64,000 nucleotides of DNA, taken from positions 496,001 through 560,000 of the forward strand of contig NZ_CP033204.1 of assembly GCF_022701295.1 (NCBI RefSeq), given 5' to 3'. The stretch is from Sphingopyxis sp. YF1 (lineage in GTDB: Bacteria > Pseudomonadota > Alphaproteobacteria > Sphingomonadales > Sphingomonadaceae). Below the pieces are notes generated by a model, which worked only from the letters and a program-made list of their open reading frames with translations, made no database searches and was not told where the DNA came from. Positions 16,855 through 26,900 of this stretch are shown piece after piece; position 1 is the stretch's first letter; the number at the start of each line of letters is the position of its first letter. The position numbers were made by a program, and so were the translations under genes.

Positions 16855-18897
16855 TCAGGGGCCGGGCGGCTGGGCGGCCGGCGGCGGCTGCGCCGGCGGC
16901 GGTTGCTCGGTGGCCGGGTTGCCCAGCCGGAGGTCGATCCGCGTCCCGCCGATTTCGGTCGAGATGACCGCCTGGTCGCCCTCGATGCCGATGCGCGTCT
17001 TGTCGATCACCGGAATGTCGGCCGGGGCGGGCACGTCGAGCGGTTCGACGGGGCCTTCGGGGTCGCGCGCGGGTTTGGGACGCGGCTTGACGCCGAGCGC
17101 GTCGGACATGAAGTCGCGCCAGATACGCGCGGGAATGCCGCCGCCGGTGACCCCCTTGAGCGGGCTGTTGTCGTCATTGCCGACCCACACGCCGACGACG
17201 AGATCCCCCGAATAGCCGACGAACAGTGCGTCGCGGCTGTCCTGGCTGGTGCCGGTCTTGCCGAAATTGGCCTGCGACAGCCGCGCGGCGCGGCCGGTGC
17301 CGCGATTGACCGCAGCACGCAGCATATCCTCGATCGCGTCATGGTCGGCGGTCGACAGGCTGTCGGGCCCCGAAAAGAGCCGCGTGAACCAGCCCGGCTC
17401 CTCGGTCTTGAAGGCGCGGGGTTCGACGGGAAAGCTGTTCGCCGCGACCCCGGCATAGGCGGCGGTGAGTTCGAGCAGGGTCATGCTCGACGTGCCGAGC
17501 GCGAGGCTCGGGTCGCCTTCGGTCATCGGCGAGGTGATGCCGAGATCGCGCGCGGTCGCGATGACCTTGTCGCTGCCGACCGCCTGGAGCAGCCGCACCG
17601 CGGCAACGTTGCTCGACGCGGCGAAGGCGTCTTCGAGCGTGATCGTGTCGGAATAGGCGCCGCCGCCGTTCTTGGGGCGATAGGTCCCGTTTTCGATCGG
17701 ACCGTTGGCGATCTCGTCGTCGGCTTCCCAGCCGTTGCGCAGCGCGGCGAGATAGACGAACAGCTTGAAGGTCGATCCCGGCTGGCGCCGCGCCTGCGTC
17801 ACGCGGTTGAACGGCGATTTGGCATAGTCGCGGCCGCCGATCATCGCGACGACCTCGCCATTGGTGCGCATCGCGACCAGCGCGACCTGCGCCTCGCCCA
17901 GCCCGGCGCGGTTGACCGCGCGCCGCGCCGCCGCCTGCAAGCGCGCGTCGAGCGTCGTCGTGATCGTCTGCCGCGCATAGCCGACATCGGACAGCTTGCG
18001 CGCCTCGGGCAGCGCCCAGTCGGCGAAATAGGTGCCGGTGGGCAGCGTGTTGCGCGTGCGCACATCGATCTTCGGGGTCCGGATCGCCTTCGCCTCGCCT
18101 GCGGTCAGATAGCCGGCATCGACCATCGCACCGAGCACCAGCTTCATGCGTTTTTCGGCAAGATCGGGGTTCTTGGTCGGCGCGAGGCGCGAGGGGGCCT
18201 GTACCAGCCCGGCGAGCATCGCGGCCTGCGCGGGGGTCAGCTTTTCGGGTTGGCGATAGAAATAATGGAGCGACGCGGCGCGCAGGCCATAGGTGTTGTC
18301 GCCGAAATAGGCGTTCGATAGATAGCGTTCGAGGATTTCGTCCTTCGACAGCCAGGCTTCGAGCCAGAAGGCAATCAGCGCCTCGCGCGCCTTGCGACCG
18401 AGGCTGCGCTCGGGGGTCAGGAAGGTGAATTTGGCGAGCTGCTGGGTGATCGTGCTGCCGCCCTGCGTCCGGCCGCCGGTGACGTTGCTCCACACCGCGC
18501 GCGCGATGCTGCGCGGATCGACGCCCCAATGGCTGTAGAAGCGCCGGTCCTCGATCGCGAGAAAGGGCTGGGTAACATGTTTGGGCAGCTTCGTCGTCTC
18601 GACCGGCGCTTCGACGATCGCCCCGGCGCGCGCGATTGGCGTGCCGTCGGAGGCGAGCAGCGTGATCTGCGGCGGGACGATCGGTTCGAGCGATTTCGAC
18701 AGCGGCGCGGTGATCGCCAGCCAGCCGACGAGCAGGACGAAGAGGATCGACAGCGCGCCGAGCCCGCGCATGACCCAGCGCAACTTGCGGCGGCGCGGGC
18801 TTTCGGGCGCTGGCGTGCCGGGGGCTTGCGCGAGCGGCTCGGCGGAAAGTCCGGCGGGGTCGGGGCCGGGAGCGTCGGGATCGGGGAACGCGGTCAT
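16855..18897 (-). CDS. Class A penicillin-binding protein (PBP1A family)
   Basis: A 680-residue bifunctional peptidoglycan synthase. A proline-rich cytoplasmic tail is followed by one membrane anchor (about residues 43-64), the GT51 transglycosylase domain with catalytic Glu116 in AIEDRRFYSHWG and GGSTITQQLAKFTFL, then the transpeptidase domain with Ser375 in QPGSTFKLF, SSN in AASSNVAAV and Lys547 in FGKTGTSQDSRDA. A Pro/Gln-rich C-terminus follows. All catalytic motifs are intact. It stands alone, with a large intergenic region upstream. Confidence 0.95.
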   Translation of the reverse strand: MTAFPDPDAPGPDPAGLSAEPLAQAPGTPAPESPRRRKLRWVMRGLGALSILFVLLVGWLAITAPLSKSLEPIVPPQITLLASDGTPIARAGAIVEAPVETTKLPKHVTQPFLAIEDRRFYSHWGVDPRSIARAVWSNVTGGRTQGGSTITQQLAKFTFLTPERSLGRKAREALIAFWLEAWLSKDEILERYLSNAYFGDNTYGLRAASLHYFYRQPEKLTPAQAAMLAGLVQAPSRLAPTKNPDLAEKRMKLVLGAMVDAGYLTAGEAKAIRTPKIDVRTRNTLPTGTYFADWALPEARKLSDVGYARQTITTTLDARLQAAARRAVNRAGLGEAQVALVAMRTNGEVVAMIGGRDYAKSPFNRVTQARRQPGSTFKLFVYLAALRNGWEADDEIANGPIENGTYRPKNGGGAYSDTITLEDAFAASSNVAAVRLLQAVGSDKVIATARDLGITSPMTEGDPSLALGTSSMTLLELTAAYAGVAANSFPVEPRAFKTEEPGWFTRLFSGPDSLSTADHDAIEDMLRAAVNRGTGRAARLSQANFGKTGTSQDSRDALFVGYSGDLVVGVWVGNDDNSPLKGVTGGGIPARIWRDFMSDALGVKPRPKPARDPEGPVEPLDVPAPADIPVIDKTRIGIEGDQAVISTEIGGTRIDLRLGNPATEQPPPAQPPPAAQPPGP

Positions 18898-19574
18898 GCC
18901 TGAATCGCGTGTTAGACGCGCAACACAGCATATGCAAATGGCTTGAACGGCGAACAGGCTTGGCGGCCGGCAAGCTTTGGCTCGCCGCGCGACAGATTTT
19001 CTTCGCCGAACAATGGCCGCTCGCCGCTTGACGATCCTAATATCAATTTTTTAAGTTGAATTTACTGTCGGGGTCTGGCCGAGCCCTTCAGTTGCGCTTT
19101 CTTCGGCCCGCGGCTTTTGATTCGGGAAGCAGCTTGCTCCGCGTCACCAACGGCTAAAGCGCGTGATGCCCGGGCGACGGCGCCAGGCATTGCGTTCCCC
19201 CAGGCAGGGGTATTGCGATGCATATGTGTAGCACCGGGATCTAGGCCGGCGCCGATCGACCGGCGCGACATCGACATCCCTTTCATCCGCACCGCGCTCG
19301 TTCCCTTCGGGCGCCGGCGGTTTTGCGTCCGGCGCTTTCGCGCCGGTCACAGGTGAACCATGCCTCAGCTGACCCATTCCGACCTGCCCGATCTGGCCCG
19401 CTATCCCGCGTCCCTGCGCAGCGCCGCGCGCGCCTTGTGGGGCGATGGCGTCGCGGGCGCGGCGCCCGCGACGATACCCGATGCGCGCCTCCACCGCCTT
19501 CCAGGGGCGGCGGGGCGACCGTGCGTGCAAAAGGACGCAGGCCCCGCCCGTTCGCGCCCGCGCTCCGTCGCTCG
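18898..19574. other. 677-bp intergenic region with no supported gene
   Basis: It lies between the divergent-side start of the PBP gene and the 3' end of the DUF885 gene. It begins with an A/T-rich patch (taatatcaattttttaag near 19040) that may carry a promoter. A ccggcg-cttt-cgcgccgg hairpin lies near 19329-19346. Small open frames exist on both strands (for example 19360-19578 plus, 19062-19292 minus), but none has a convincing ribosome-binding site or family match. The first 40 codons of 19360-19578 (MPQLTHSDLPDLARYPASLR...) have coding-like third positions, so a decayed gene is possible. Confidence 0.4.
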
Positions 19575-21278
19575 CTAGGGTGTCTGGGCGAGCAGTGCCG
19601 ACAGCGGCTTGTGCGCCCACAGGTTGCGGATCTCGTCGTCATAGCCGGTAAGGTCGTAGCGCAGCAGCGATACGGGAAGCCGGCCGGTGCCCATCAGATA
19701 GTCGTGATATTCGCCGATCGCGAACTTGTCGCCGAGCTGGCGCTTGCGGTCGACCATCAGCTTCTGCAACTGCATCGCGCCGATCGTGTAGGTCATGCCA
19801 TAGCCCGGGGGGCGGCGGATATAGATGCCCGCGTCGACGCGCGCGACATTGTCGTCGAGATAGGGCGTCCACTGCTTCCAGAACTTCATCGTCTGGTCGA
19901 CGTCCATCTCGCCGCGCTGCATCTTGACGTCGCCGATCGTGCGCGCGGCGCGGAAGATGCCGAAGATATAGATGAGTTCGCGCGTCCGCGGGCGGTCGTC
20001 GAACAGGCCCAGCTGGAGCGCGGCTTCCTCGAGGTAGAAACCCCAGCCTTCGGTACGGCCGCTGTCGCTGACATGCTTGCGGATCGGGTCGGTCACGCGC
20101 TTGCCGGTCAGGCCGTCGAAACGATGGCCGGGGAAGGTCGCGTGGAGATGGTCGGGCGAGGCATCGCGGAACTGGACCTGTTCCCAGAACATCGGCCCTT
20201 CGGGGCGGACGATCCACGGCGCGTTGAAGCCGACTTCCTGATAGGTCGCCGGAATATAGTCGGGGATGGTGATGATCTTTTCGTCGCGGAGCCACTGGCG
20301 GATCTTCGCGTCGGTCCCTGCAAGCTGCGCCTCATATTCGGCCGCCGACGTCGGCAGCTGAAGTTCGGGCAGGTTGCGGTTGCGGTGCCGTTCGGTCGTG
20401 TAATTGGCCCAGTGGCGTTCGAGTTCGCGCTCGGCGAGGGTGACGATCTGGTCCGAATCATAGGGCATCAGCCGGACGTTGGTGAGGAACCAGTCGTACG
20501 CGGGCTTGCCCACGCCCGCGGGTGTGGTCATCGTCGGGCGGGCGGCGACCAGCCAGTCGCGAAAGCCGCCGATCGCGGCCTGCGCGGCCTCGATCTCGGG
20601 AAGCAGCGCCGGCTGCGCCTTCGCCGCGCGCCCGTGGAGATCTTCGAACCAGCCGATCAGTCCTTCGGGCTCGACCGCGCGATAGGGCATGCCGTGCCCG
20701 ACACCGTCGCCGTGCGACAGGCTGTGGATCGCGAGGTCGGCATAATCGGCCGCGACCGAGTCAAGATTGATGCGAGCCTGAGCCAGATAGGCGGGGATCG
20801 TCCGCAGCCGCGCGCGGAAGGCCGCGAGCGCCGGGCCCTCGACGGGCAGGTCGGTGTAGGCAAGCCGTTGCAGTTCGTCGACGTACATGCCCGGATCGCG
20901 CGCCCAGGGCTTGGTCACGTTGAGGGTGAAATCCTGAAGGTCCATTTGCGCGCGGACCGCGAGATAGTCGACCTGCTGGTGGCGGTTCCAGCGCGCGACC
21001 GCGAAGTCGGGAAGCTTGGCCTGGAAGGCGCGCAGCTCGGCGCGGCGCTTGTCGACCGTTGCGGGGCTGTAGTCGACGACGCCATCGACCGCCTTCGGGG
21101 TCTTCCACTCGGTGAAGGTGGTGAACAGGGTCACCAGCGCGTCATGGCTGCCCTTGCCATCGGGCGGGCCGACGGGGGCGGCGGCGCCCTGTTCGGCGGC
21201 GATGGCCGGCGCCGGTGCCGTCAGGCCGGCGGTGCCGGCCAGCAGGGCGGCGAGGATGGCGATGGGTGCCTTGCGCAT
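19575..21278 (-). CDS. DUF885 family secreted protein with altered metal motif
   Basis: A 567-residue DUF885 protein, a family of putative zinc metallopeptidases, with signal peptide (AILAALLAGTAGLTAPAPAIA). Family marks are present: GFNAPWIVRPEGPMFW, EGWGFYLEEAALQLG, GYGMTYTIGAMQLQKL and FAIGEYHDYLMGTG. However, the usual HExxPGH element reads HATFPGH (His379, Ala380, His385), so the glutamate expected to act with the metal is missing. The two paralogues in this window keep it (388 HEGVPGH; 408 HEAAPGH). It is divergent from the TonB receptor gene at 21743. Peptidase activity is therefore doubtful. Confidence 0.87.
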   Translation of the reverse strand: MRKAPIAILAALLAGTAGLTAPAPAIAAEQGAAAPVGPPDGKGSHDALVTLFTTFTEWKTPKAVDGVVDYSPATVDKRRAELRAFQAKLPDFAVARWNRHQQVDYLAVRAQMDLQDFTLNVTKPWARDPGMYVDELQRLAYTDLPVEGPALAAFRARLRTIPAYLAQARINLDSVAADYADLAIHSLSHGDGVGHGMPYRAVEPEGLIGWFEDLHGRAAKAQPALLPEIEAAQAAIGGFRDWLVAARPTMTTPAGVGKPAYDWFLTNVRLMPYDSDQIVTLAERELERHWANYTTERHRNRNLPELQLPTSAAEYEAQLAGTDAKIRQWLRDEKIITIPDYIPATYQEVGFNAPWIVRPEGPMFWEQVQFRDASPDHLHATFPGHRFDGLTGKRVTDPIRKHVSDSGRTEGWGFYLEEAALQLGLFDDRPRTRELIYIFGIFRAARTIGDVKMQRGEMDVDQTMKFWKQWTPYLDDNVARVDAGIYIRRPPGYGMTYTIGAMQLQKLMVDRKRQLGDKFAIGEYHDYLMGTGRLPVSLLRYDLTGYDDEIRNLWAHKPLSALLAQTP

Positions 21279-21742
21279 GGGAAGGAGTTCCTCTCTGTCG
21301 TGCCGCCCGGTCGAATCGGTGCCGGGCGACTGATCATTGATACGAAAAACGCGTGATTTTGGTTATGATGTTATACGGATGGCTCCCGGTCAAGGGGACA
21401 TGTTGCGCTTCGGCAAGGGGGAGGCGCCAGGCTTCTGCCGCTCGCTGCGCGCTGGGTGGCGGCCGGATCCCAAAGGATTGATGGGAGATGGGTCGGATAA
21501 TATACAATTGTTTTTCAATTGGATAGTTTGAAATTCGGGCTAGCACGACGCGCATGGGCGGGCTGTGCGTTTGCGCTCGCGGGTCCGAAAAATGACACTT
21601 TTCACATTTATTTGCGTCGCCGAATTGACTGCGCGGTCATAATATGATCAAAATCACGCAACTGTTCACGGGAATGATCTGGCGATCCACGTCGGCAACC
21701 GTGAATGTCGCAGGCGGACGGTCCAGTCCAGGGAGTATGAAA
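21279..21742. other. Divergent regulatory region between DUF885 and TonB receptor genes
   Basis: A 464-bp region with no supported gene. It has A/T-rich stretches unlike its surroundings, including tatacaattgtttttcaattgg (21501-21522), in which two CAATTG sites are separated by five T, and a run aaatgacacttttcacattta near 21590-21610. Promoters for both divergent genes must lie here; no confident -35/-10 pair was assigned. Confidence 0.5.
21505..21521. promoter_or_regulatory. Candidate operator: CAATTG-T5-CAATTG
   Basis: Two copies of the self-complementary hexamer CAATTG spaced by TTTTT, about 220 bp upstream of the TonB receptor start. It is an A/T-rich dyad in a GC-rich genome. Binding protein unknown. 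Confidence 0.3.
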
Positions 21743-24574
21743 ATGGGTATGAAGCGGGTTGCAGACATGCGGGCGGGATTGCGGGGCGGCTCGGCGCTGT
21801 TCCTGTCGATGGCGGTGATGGGGTCGGCAATGGCCCAGGAACCGGTCGCCGAGGAAGCCGAAGCGATTGTCGTCACCGGTTCGCGCATCGCGCGCCCCGA
21901 CGTCGAATCGAACAGCCCGGTCAACGTCATCAGCCAGGACGAAATCAAATATTCGTCGACCGTCGAGACCGAGCAACTGCTCAACGCGCTGCCGCAGGCG
22001 GTCGCGGGCGCGGGCGCGCAGTCGAACTCGGGCAACGGTTCGGCGACGGTCAACCTGCGCAACCTCGGTACCGTGCGTACCCTGGTGCTCCAGAACGGTC
22101 GCCGCATCGTCGGTGCGTCGCAGGACGGCGTCGTCGACCTCAACATGATTCCGACCTCGCTGATCTCGCGCGTCGAGGTCGTGACCGGCGGCGCGTCGGC
22201 GGTCTATGGTTCGGACGCGATGGCGGGCGTCGTCAACTTCGTGACCAAGGATGACTTCGAAGGTTTCGAAATCGGCGGTTCCTACGGCATCAGCGACGAA
22301 GGCGACGCCGAACGCTACAACATCGACCTGACCGTCGGCGGCAATTTTGCCGACGGCCGCGGCAACATGGTGTTCCATGGCAGCTATTATGACCGTTCGA
22401 TGGTCAAGGGCTCGGCGCGCGACCATGCGACGGTGTTCCTCGCCGACGCGATCGTCGACGGCAAGCCCGTGCTCGTCCCGTCGGGCAACGGCGTGACCCC
22501 GCAGGGTACGATCTTCAGCCCTTCGCTGGTCGGCCTCAAGGATCCCTATGGCAACACCATCGGCACCGCGGGCATCTTCTTCGCGCCCGAAGGCTGGCGC
22601 GCCTACAAGACGAGCGACGGCTTCAACGACCGTCCCTACACCAACCTCCAGATGCCGATGCAGCGCTGGCAGGGCTCGGTGATCGGCCATTATGACGTGA
22701 CCGACAATGTCACCGCCTTCTGGGAAGGTTCCTACGTCCACAGCAAGATCAACTCGACGCTGGGCGCGGTGCCGATGAGCAGCTCGGGCTTCATTCCCGG
22801 CTTCCAGCTCGATCTGCGCAACCCCTATCTCGACCCGACGCTGCGCGACTTCCTCAGCGTCAACATGGACGCCGACGGCAACAATCTCGTTCCGGTCAAC
22901 ATCAACCGCCGCCTGCTCGACGGCGGATCGCGCACCAGCGACCAGACGCGCGATTTCTATCGCTTCGTCGTCGGCCTGAAGGGCGACCTCACCGACCGGC
23001 TGAAGTGGGAAGTCTTCTACAACCAGGGCCAGACCAAGGTCACCGATGTCCAGGGCGGCGGCGTGCTGATCGACAATTTCGCCAACGGCTTCCTGACCAA
23101 CCCGAACGACCCGTACAAATGTGCGTCGGCCGATCCGAAGTGCGTCGTTCTCAATCCTTTCGGGCTCAATTCGCTGACCCCCGAGATGATGAACTACATC
23201 TACACCGATCTCACCAACATCACGACGATCCGCCAGAAGCAGCTCGGCGCCAGCCTCACCGGCTCGCTCTTCTCGCTGCCCGCGGGCGATGTCGGCATCT
23301 CGATCGGCGCCGAATATCGCAAGGAAAGCTCGGCCTTCAATCCCGACCAGCTCTATATCCAGGGCAAGGCGCTGTCGCGCTCGGCGGGGCTCAGCAAGAC
23401 GGCCGGGTCGTTCGACGTCGCCGAACTCTATGGCGAACTTTATGTTCCGATCCTCGCCGACATGCCGGGTGTCGAACTGCTCGCCTTCGAGGGCGGCCTG
23501 CGCTTCTCGGACTATTCGACCGCGGGTTCGGTGTGGTCGTACAAGCTCGGCGGCGAATATTCGCCGTTCCGCGGCCTGAAGTTCCGCGGCCTCTATCAGC
23601 GCGCCGTGCGTGCGCCGAACGTGGTCGAGCTCTATTCGGGCAAGACGAACAACGCGTTCCAGGCGGTCGACTTCTGTAACGCGGGCCCCGAGCGGACCAC
23701 CGCGGAGCGTGACTTCTGCGTCAACACGCTGGGCGTTCCGGCCGCGGTCGCCGACGTCTTCCAGCAGGAAAACCAGCAGATCCGCGCGGTGACGGGCGGC
23801 AATCCCAACCTGCAGGAAGAAACGTCGGATACCTGGTCGGTGGGCGCGGTGATCCGTCCGGACTTCGTTCCCAACCTTCAGCTGACGGTCGATTACTACA
23901 ATATCAAGATCGTGGACGCGATCGGCTCGTTCGGTGGCGGGCTCCAGTCGGTGATCACCGCCTGTAACGCCAACCTCTCGGCTGACAACGTCTTCTGCGC
24001 GCCGCTGCGCAACCGCACGCCCGACGGCCAGCTGTTCGACGTGCCGCTGCTCAACGCGAACATCGCGAACATGAAGGCGACCGGCGTCGATTTCCGTCTC
24101 GACTATCGCCACAATGTGGGGGCGGGTTCGCTCAACTACTATCTGGCCGGGACCTACCTGATCGACAGCATCACGCAGGGCAGCCCGATCGCCAACGCGA
24201 TCAACTGCGCAGGCTATATCGGTGGCGGCAGCTGCTCGACGGCGAACCCCACCTGGCGTTTCACCCAGCGACTGACTTGGGAAATGGAAAAGCTCCAGCT
24301 CTCGCTCCGTCACCGCTTCATCGGTTCGGCCAAGGATGGCCGTATCGCGGGTGCAAAGGCTTCGGGCGCGGCGACTCCCTTGCTCGCCGTGCCCGAGACC
24401 GGGGACGTCCATTATTTCGACCTCGGCGCGAACTACGACGTGAAGGAGAATTTCAGCTTCTTCGCCAACATCGACAATCTGTTCGATCGCGATCCGCCCT
24501 TCTACCTCTACGAACGTGAAACCTACGACGCCATCGGTCGCCGGTTCACGATCGGGTTCCGGGCGAACTTCTGA
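21743..24574 (+). CDS. TonB-dependent receptor
   Basis: A 943-residue outer-membrane receptor that imports a large substrate using TonB energy. It has a signal peptide (SALFLSMAVMGSAMAQ), a TonB box-like start EAIVVTGSRIARPD, a plug domain with LNALPQAVAG, NLRNLGTVRTLVLQNGRR and GGASAVYGSDAMAGVVN, and a barrel ending RRFTIGFRANF with terminal Phe. The subclass is the one rich in sphingomonads. ATG 21743 is chosen because AGGGAG lies 7 nt upstream. It heads an operon with an S9 peptidase, DUF885, DUF3830 and a BASS transporter, so a peptide or amino-acid derivative is the likely cargo. Confidence 0.93.
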   Translation: MGMKRVADMRAGLRGGSALFLSMAVMGSAMAQEPVAEEAEAIVVTGSRIARPDVESNSPVNVISQDEIKYSSTVETEQLLNALPQAVAGAGAQSNSGNGSATVNLRNLGTVRTLVLQNGRRIVGASQDGVVDLNMIPTSLISRVEVVTGGASAVYGSDAMAGVVNFVTKDDFEGFEIGGSYGISDEGDAERYNIDLTVGGNFADGRGNMVFHGSYYDRSMVKGSARDHATVFLADAIVDGKPVLVPSGNGVTPQGTIFSPSLVGLKDPYGNTIGTAGIFFAPEGWRAYKTSDGFNDRPYTNLQMPMQRWQGSVIGHYDVTDNVTAFWEGSYVHSKINSTLGAVPMSSSGFIPGFQLDLRNPYLDPTLRDFLSVNMDADGNNLVPVNINRRLLDGGSRTSDQTRDFYRFVVGLKGDLTDRLKWEVFYNQGQTKVTDVQGGGVLIDNFANGFLTNPNDPYKCASADPKCVVLNPFGLNSLTPEMMNYIYTDLTNITTIRQKQLGASLTGSLFSLPAGDVGISIGAEYRKESSAFNPDQLYIQGKALSRSAGLSKTAGSFDVAELYGELYVPILADMPGVELLAFEGGLRFSDYSTAGSVWSYKLGGEYSPFRGLKFRGLYQRAVRAPNVVELYSGKTNNAFQAVDFCNAGPERTTAERDFCVNTLGVPAAVADVFQQENQQIRAVTGGNPNLQEETSDTWSVGAVIRPDFVPNLQLTVDYYNIKIVDAIGSFGGGLQSVITACNANLSADNVFCAPLRNRTPDGQLFDVPLLNANIANMKATGVDFRLDYRHNVGAGSLNYYLAGTYLIDSITQGSPIANAINCAGYIGGGSCSTANPTWRFTQRLTWEMEKLQLSLRHRFIGSAKDGRIAGAKASGAATPLLAVPETGDVHYFDLGANYDVKENFSFFANIDNLFDRDPPFYLYERETYDAIGRRFTIGFRANF

Positions 24575-24584
24575 GTGGAAAGGC

Positions 24585-24619
24585 GTGGGCCGCGGCGGCA
24601 AGATGTCGCCGCGGCCCAC
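24585..24619. terminator. Strong stem-loop between receptor and peptidase genes
   Basis: GTGGGCCGCGGCG and CGCCGCGGCCCAC form a perfect 13-bp stem with a 9-nt loop just after the receptor stop. There is no T-run. It could be a partial terminator or an mRNA-stabilising hairpin that separates expression of the receptor from the peptidase. Confidence 0.55.
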
Positions 24620-24661
24620 CCGGTCGCGTTCGAAGTCGTGTGATGCTGGGAATTCGGGGCA

Positions 24662-26899
24662 ATGAATAAAATGGGTCTTTTCCGGTCCGCCGGTGCGGTA
24701 CTGGCGCTCGCGCTGGCGACGACGGCAGTGGCAGCGCAGGAGCGCCCGGCACCGCAGGCGCCGGTTCAGGGTGCCGCCGACGTTGCCGGCACGTCGCTGT
24801 CGATCGACGAGCTCTATCGTTACAAGAGCCTGATCGGGACCACGCCCGAAGGCTATGCCTGGACCGCCGACGGCGGCGCCGTGCTGTTCCTCTGGAACGA
24901 CGAAGGATACAGCTTCCGCGACATCTGGTCCTATTCGATCAAGACCGGAAAGAAGACCCGGCTCACCACGCTCGGCCGCGACAGCAAACCCGAGGCCGAG
25001 GCGAAAGGGATCGCCCAGGCCATCGCACTCGACAAGGGGCGCGTTGCCTTCACCCTCGGCGGCCAGCTCCACATCCGCGAGGCGAACGGGACGATCGCCA
25101 AGGTTGAAACCGACAAGCAGGCGATCCGCAAGCTTGCGGTATCGCCGGACGGGACGCAGCTCGCCTTCGTTTCGGGCAATCCGGTTGACACGCGCAACCG
25201 CGTCACGCTCGGCGGAATCCTGTGGGTCCGCGATATTGCGGCAAAGGACGGCAATGTGGCCCGCCGCGTGGCCGGGGACGACAATCCCAAAGTCTATGTC
25301 GACGATTTCCAGTGGGCGGCCGACGGCAAGGCGATCGCCTTCCAGCAGTCCGACGACCGCGCGATGCCCGAACGCGACATCTATTATTACGCGAAGGGCG
25401 AACTTCAGAACAATCGGGTCATCCGTGCCTTTCCGGGTGACGAGACGACCAAGGCGACCGTCGGCGTCGTCACCCTCGCGACGGGCGAGGCTCGCTTCTA
25501 CGAGCGCCCCGACGCCCGGCACCATGTGTGGGACTATGGCCTGTCCGGCGACGGCAAGCGGCTGTTCGTCAGCGGTTCGGACATGGAGGCCAAGGAGCAT
25601 ACGATCTACGTCTATGACGTTGCGACCGGTGCCCGCGAAACCTTCTACCAGCTGCGCGAGCCCAAGCATCTGCGCCCCGACTGGAAGGTCGCATGGGCGC
25701 CCGGCGACGACGGGCTGGTCATCCTGACCGACCGCGACGGCTGGCTGCACCTCTATCACCAGCGCGCCGCCGGCGAGGCCCCGCGCCAGATTACCAGCGG
25801 CCAGTGGGAGATCGACAGCTTCGCGGTCGACCGCAAGGGCAAGCAACTCTATTTCACCGCGAACGAATCCGATCTCGCCGATCGCCAGATTTATCGCGTT
25901 CCGGTCGCGGGCGGCAAGGTGCAGCGGATCAGCGGTGTCGCTGCGGGAACCCACCAGCCGGTCTATTCGCCCGATTTCCGGCATGTCGCCGACTGGTACA
26001 GCAACGACACGACGCCGCCCGAACTTTATCTGATCGACACGGCGAAACCGGGCAAGGCGGTACAGGCGACCAAATCGCCGCAGCCCGAATTCTACCAGCA
26101 GACCTGGGCGAACATCGGCTATATCCAGTTCCCGAGCCACGTCGACGGCACGAACCTCGTCGCGCGGCTGAGCCTTCCCGCCAATTTCGATCCCGCGAAA
26201 CGCTATCCGGTGATCGTCGGGTCGGTCTATTCGGATGCGGTGCACAACCAGTGGGGCGGGCGCCGCGCGCACCCGACCTGGGGGCTCGACCAATATTTCG
26301 TCGCGCAGGGCTATATCGTCCTCAACGTCAACATCCGCGGATCGTGGGGGCAGGGGCGCGACCACAACCAGACGCAGCATCACAGCTATGGCGAGACCGA
26401 CATCAACGACCTCGAGAGCGGGGTGCGGTATCTGGTCGAGAAGGGCTATGCCGACCCCAGGCGCGTCGGCCTGTGGGGGTCGAGCTACGGCGGGCTGATG
26501 ACGATCATGTCGTTGTCGAAGAAGCCCGGCGTCTATGCCGCGGGCATCGCCGGGGCGCCGGCGACCAACGTCTGGCACGCCTATCCGTCGCAGATGTGGA
26601 TCATGGGGCCGCCCGAAGGCGCCGACATGCCCGCACGCTACGAGGCGCAGTCGGCGCTGTACCAGGCGAAGGGGATCGCCGATCCGCTGATGATCATTCA
26701 CGGGACGCGCGATCCGGTCGTCCTCTATTCGGACACGATCGCGCTTGCCGAGGGCATGATCGCGCGCGAGCAGATGTTCGAACTGGTGACGCTGCCCGGC
26801 GGCAACCATGCGTGGGCGAGCGACAATCTTCCGCAGGCGCGCTTCGCGTTCAAGAAGATGGTCGACTTCTTCGACCGCAACGTGAAGAACCGGAAGTAG
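24662..26899 (+). CDS. S9 family (prolyl oligopeptidase/DPP IV-like) peptidase
   Basis: A 745-residue exported serine peptidase that cleaves short peptides, often after proline. A signal peptide (AVLALALATTAVAA) is followed by a beta-propeller of WD-like repeats and a C-terminal alpha/beta-hydrolase domain with catalytic Ser608 in GLWGSSYGGLMT, Asp684 in HGTRDPVV and His716 in GGNHAW. WG-S-x-GG and the DPP IV-like GSVYSDAVHNQWGG support the subfamily. It begins 88 nt after the TonB receptor and its stop is 1 nt before the DUF885 start. Confidence 0.93.
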   Translation: MNKMGLFRSAGAVLALALATTAVAAQERPAPQAPVQGAADVAGTSLSIDELYRYKSLIGTTPEGYAWTADGGAVLFLWNDEGYSFRDIWSYSIKTGKKTRLTTLGRDSKPEAEAKGIAQAIALDKGRVAFTLGGQLHIREANGTIAKVETDKQAIRKLAVSPDGTQLAFVSGNPVDTRNRVTLGGILWVRDIAAKDGNVARRVAGDDNPKVYVDDFQWAADGKAIAFQQSDDRAMPERDIYYYAKGELQNNRVIRAFPGDETTKATVGVVTLATGEARFYERPDARHHVWDYGLSGDGKRLFVSGSDMEAKEHTIYVYDVATGARETFYQLREPKHLRPDWKVAWAPGDDGLVILTDRDGWLHLYHQRAAGEAPRQITSGQWEIDSFAVDRKGKQLYFTANESDLADRQIYRVPVAGGKVQRISGVAAGTHQPVYSPDFRHVADWYSNDTTPPELYLIDTAKPGKAVQATKSPQPEFYQQTWANIGYIQFPSHVDGTNLVARLSLPANFDPAKRYPVIVGSVYSDAVHNQWGGRRAHPTWGLDQYFVAQGYIVLNVNIRGSWGQGRDHNQTQHHSYGETDINDLESGVRYLVEKGYADPRRVGLWGSSYGGLMTIMSLSKKPGVYAAGIAGAPATNVWHAYPSQMWIMGPPEGADMPARYEAQSALYQAKGIADPLMIIHGTRDPVVLYSDTIALAEGMIAREQMFELVTLPGGNHAWASDNLPQARFAFKKMVDFFDRNVKNRK

Positions 26900-26900
26900 C

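Noticed and set aside
19062..19578. Small genes in the region between the PBP and DUF885 genes
   Set aside because: Several overlapping short frames on both strands, none with a clear start signal or family match; kept only as an annotated intergenic region.
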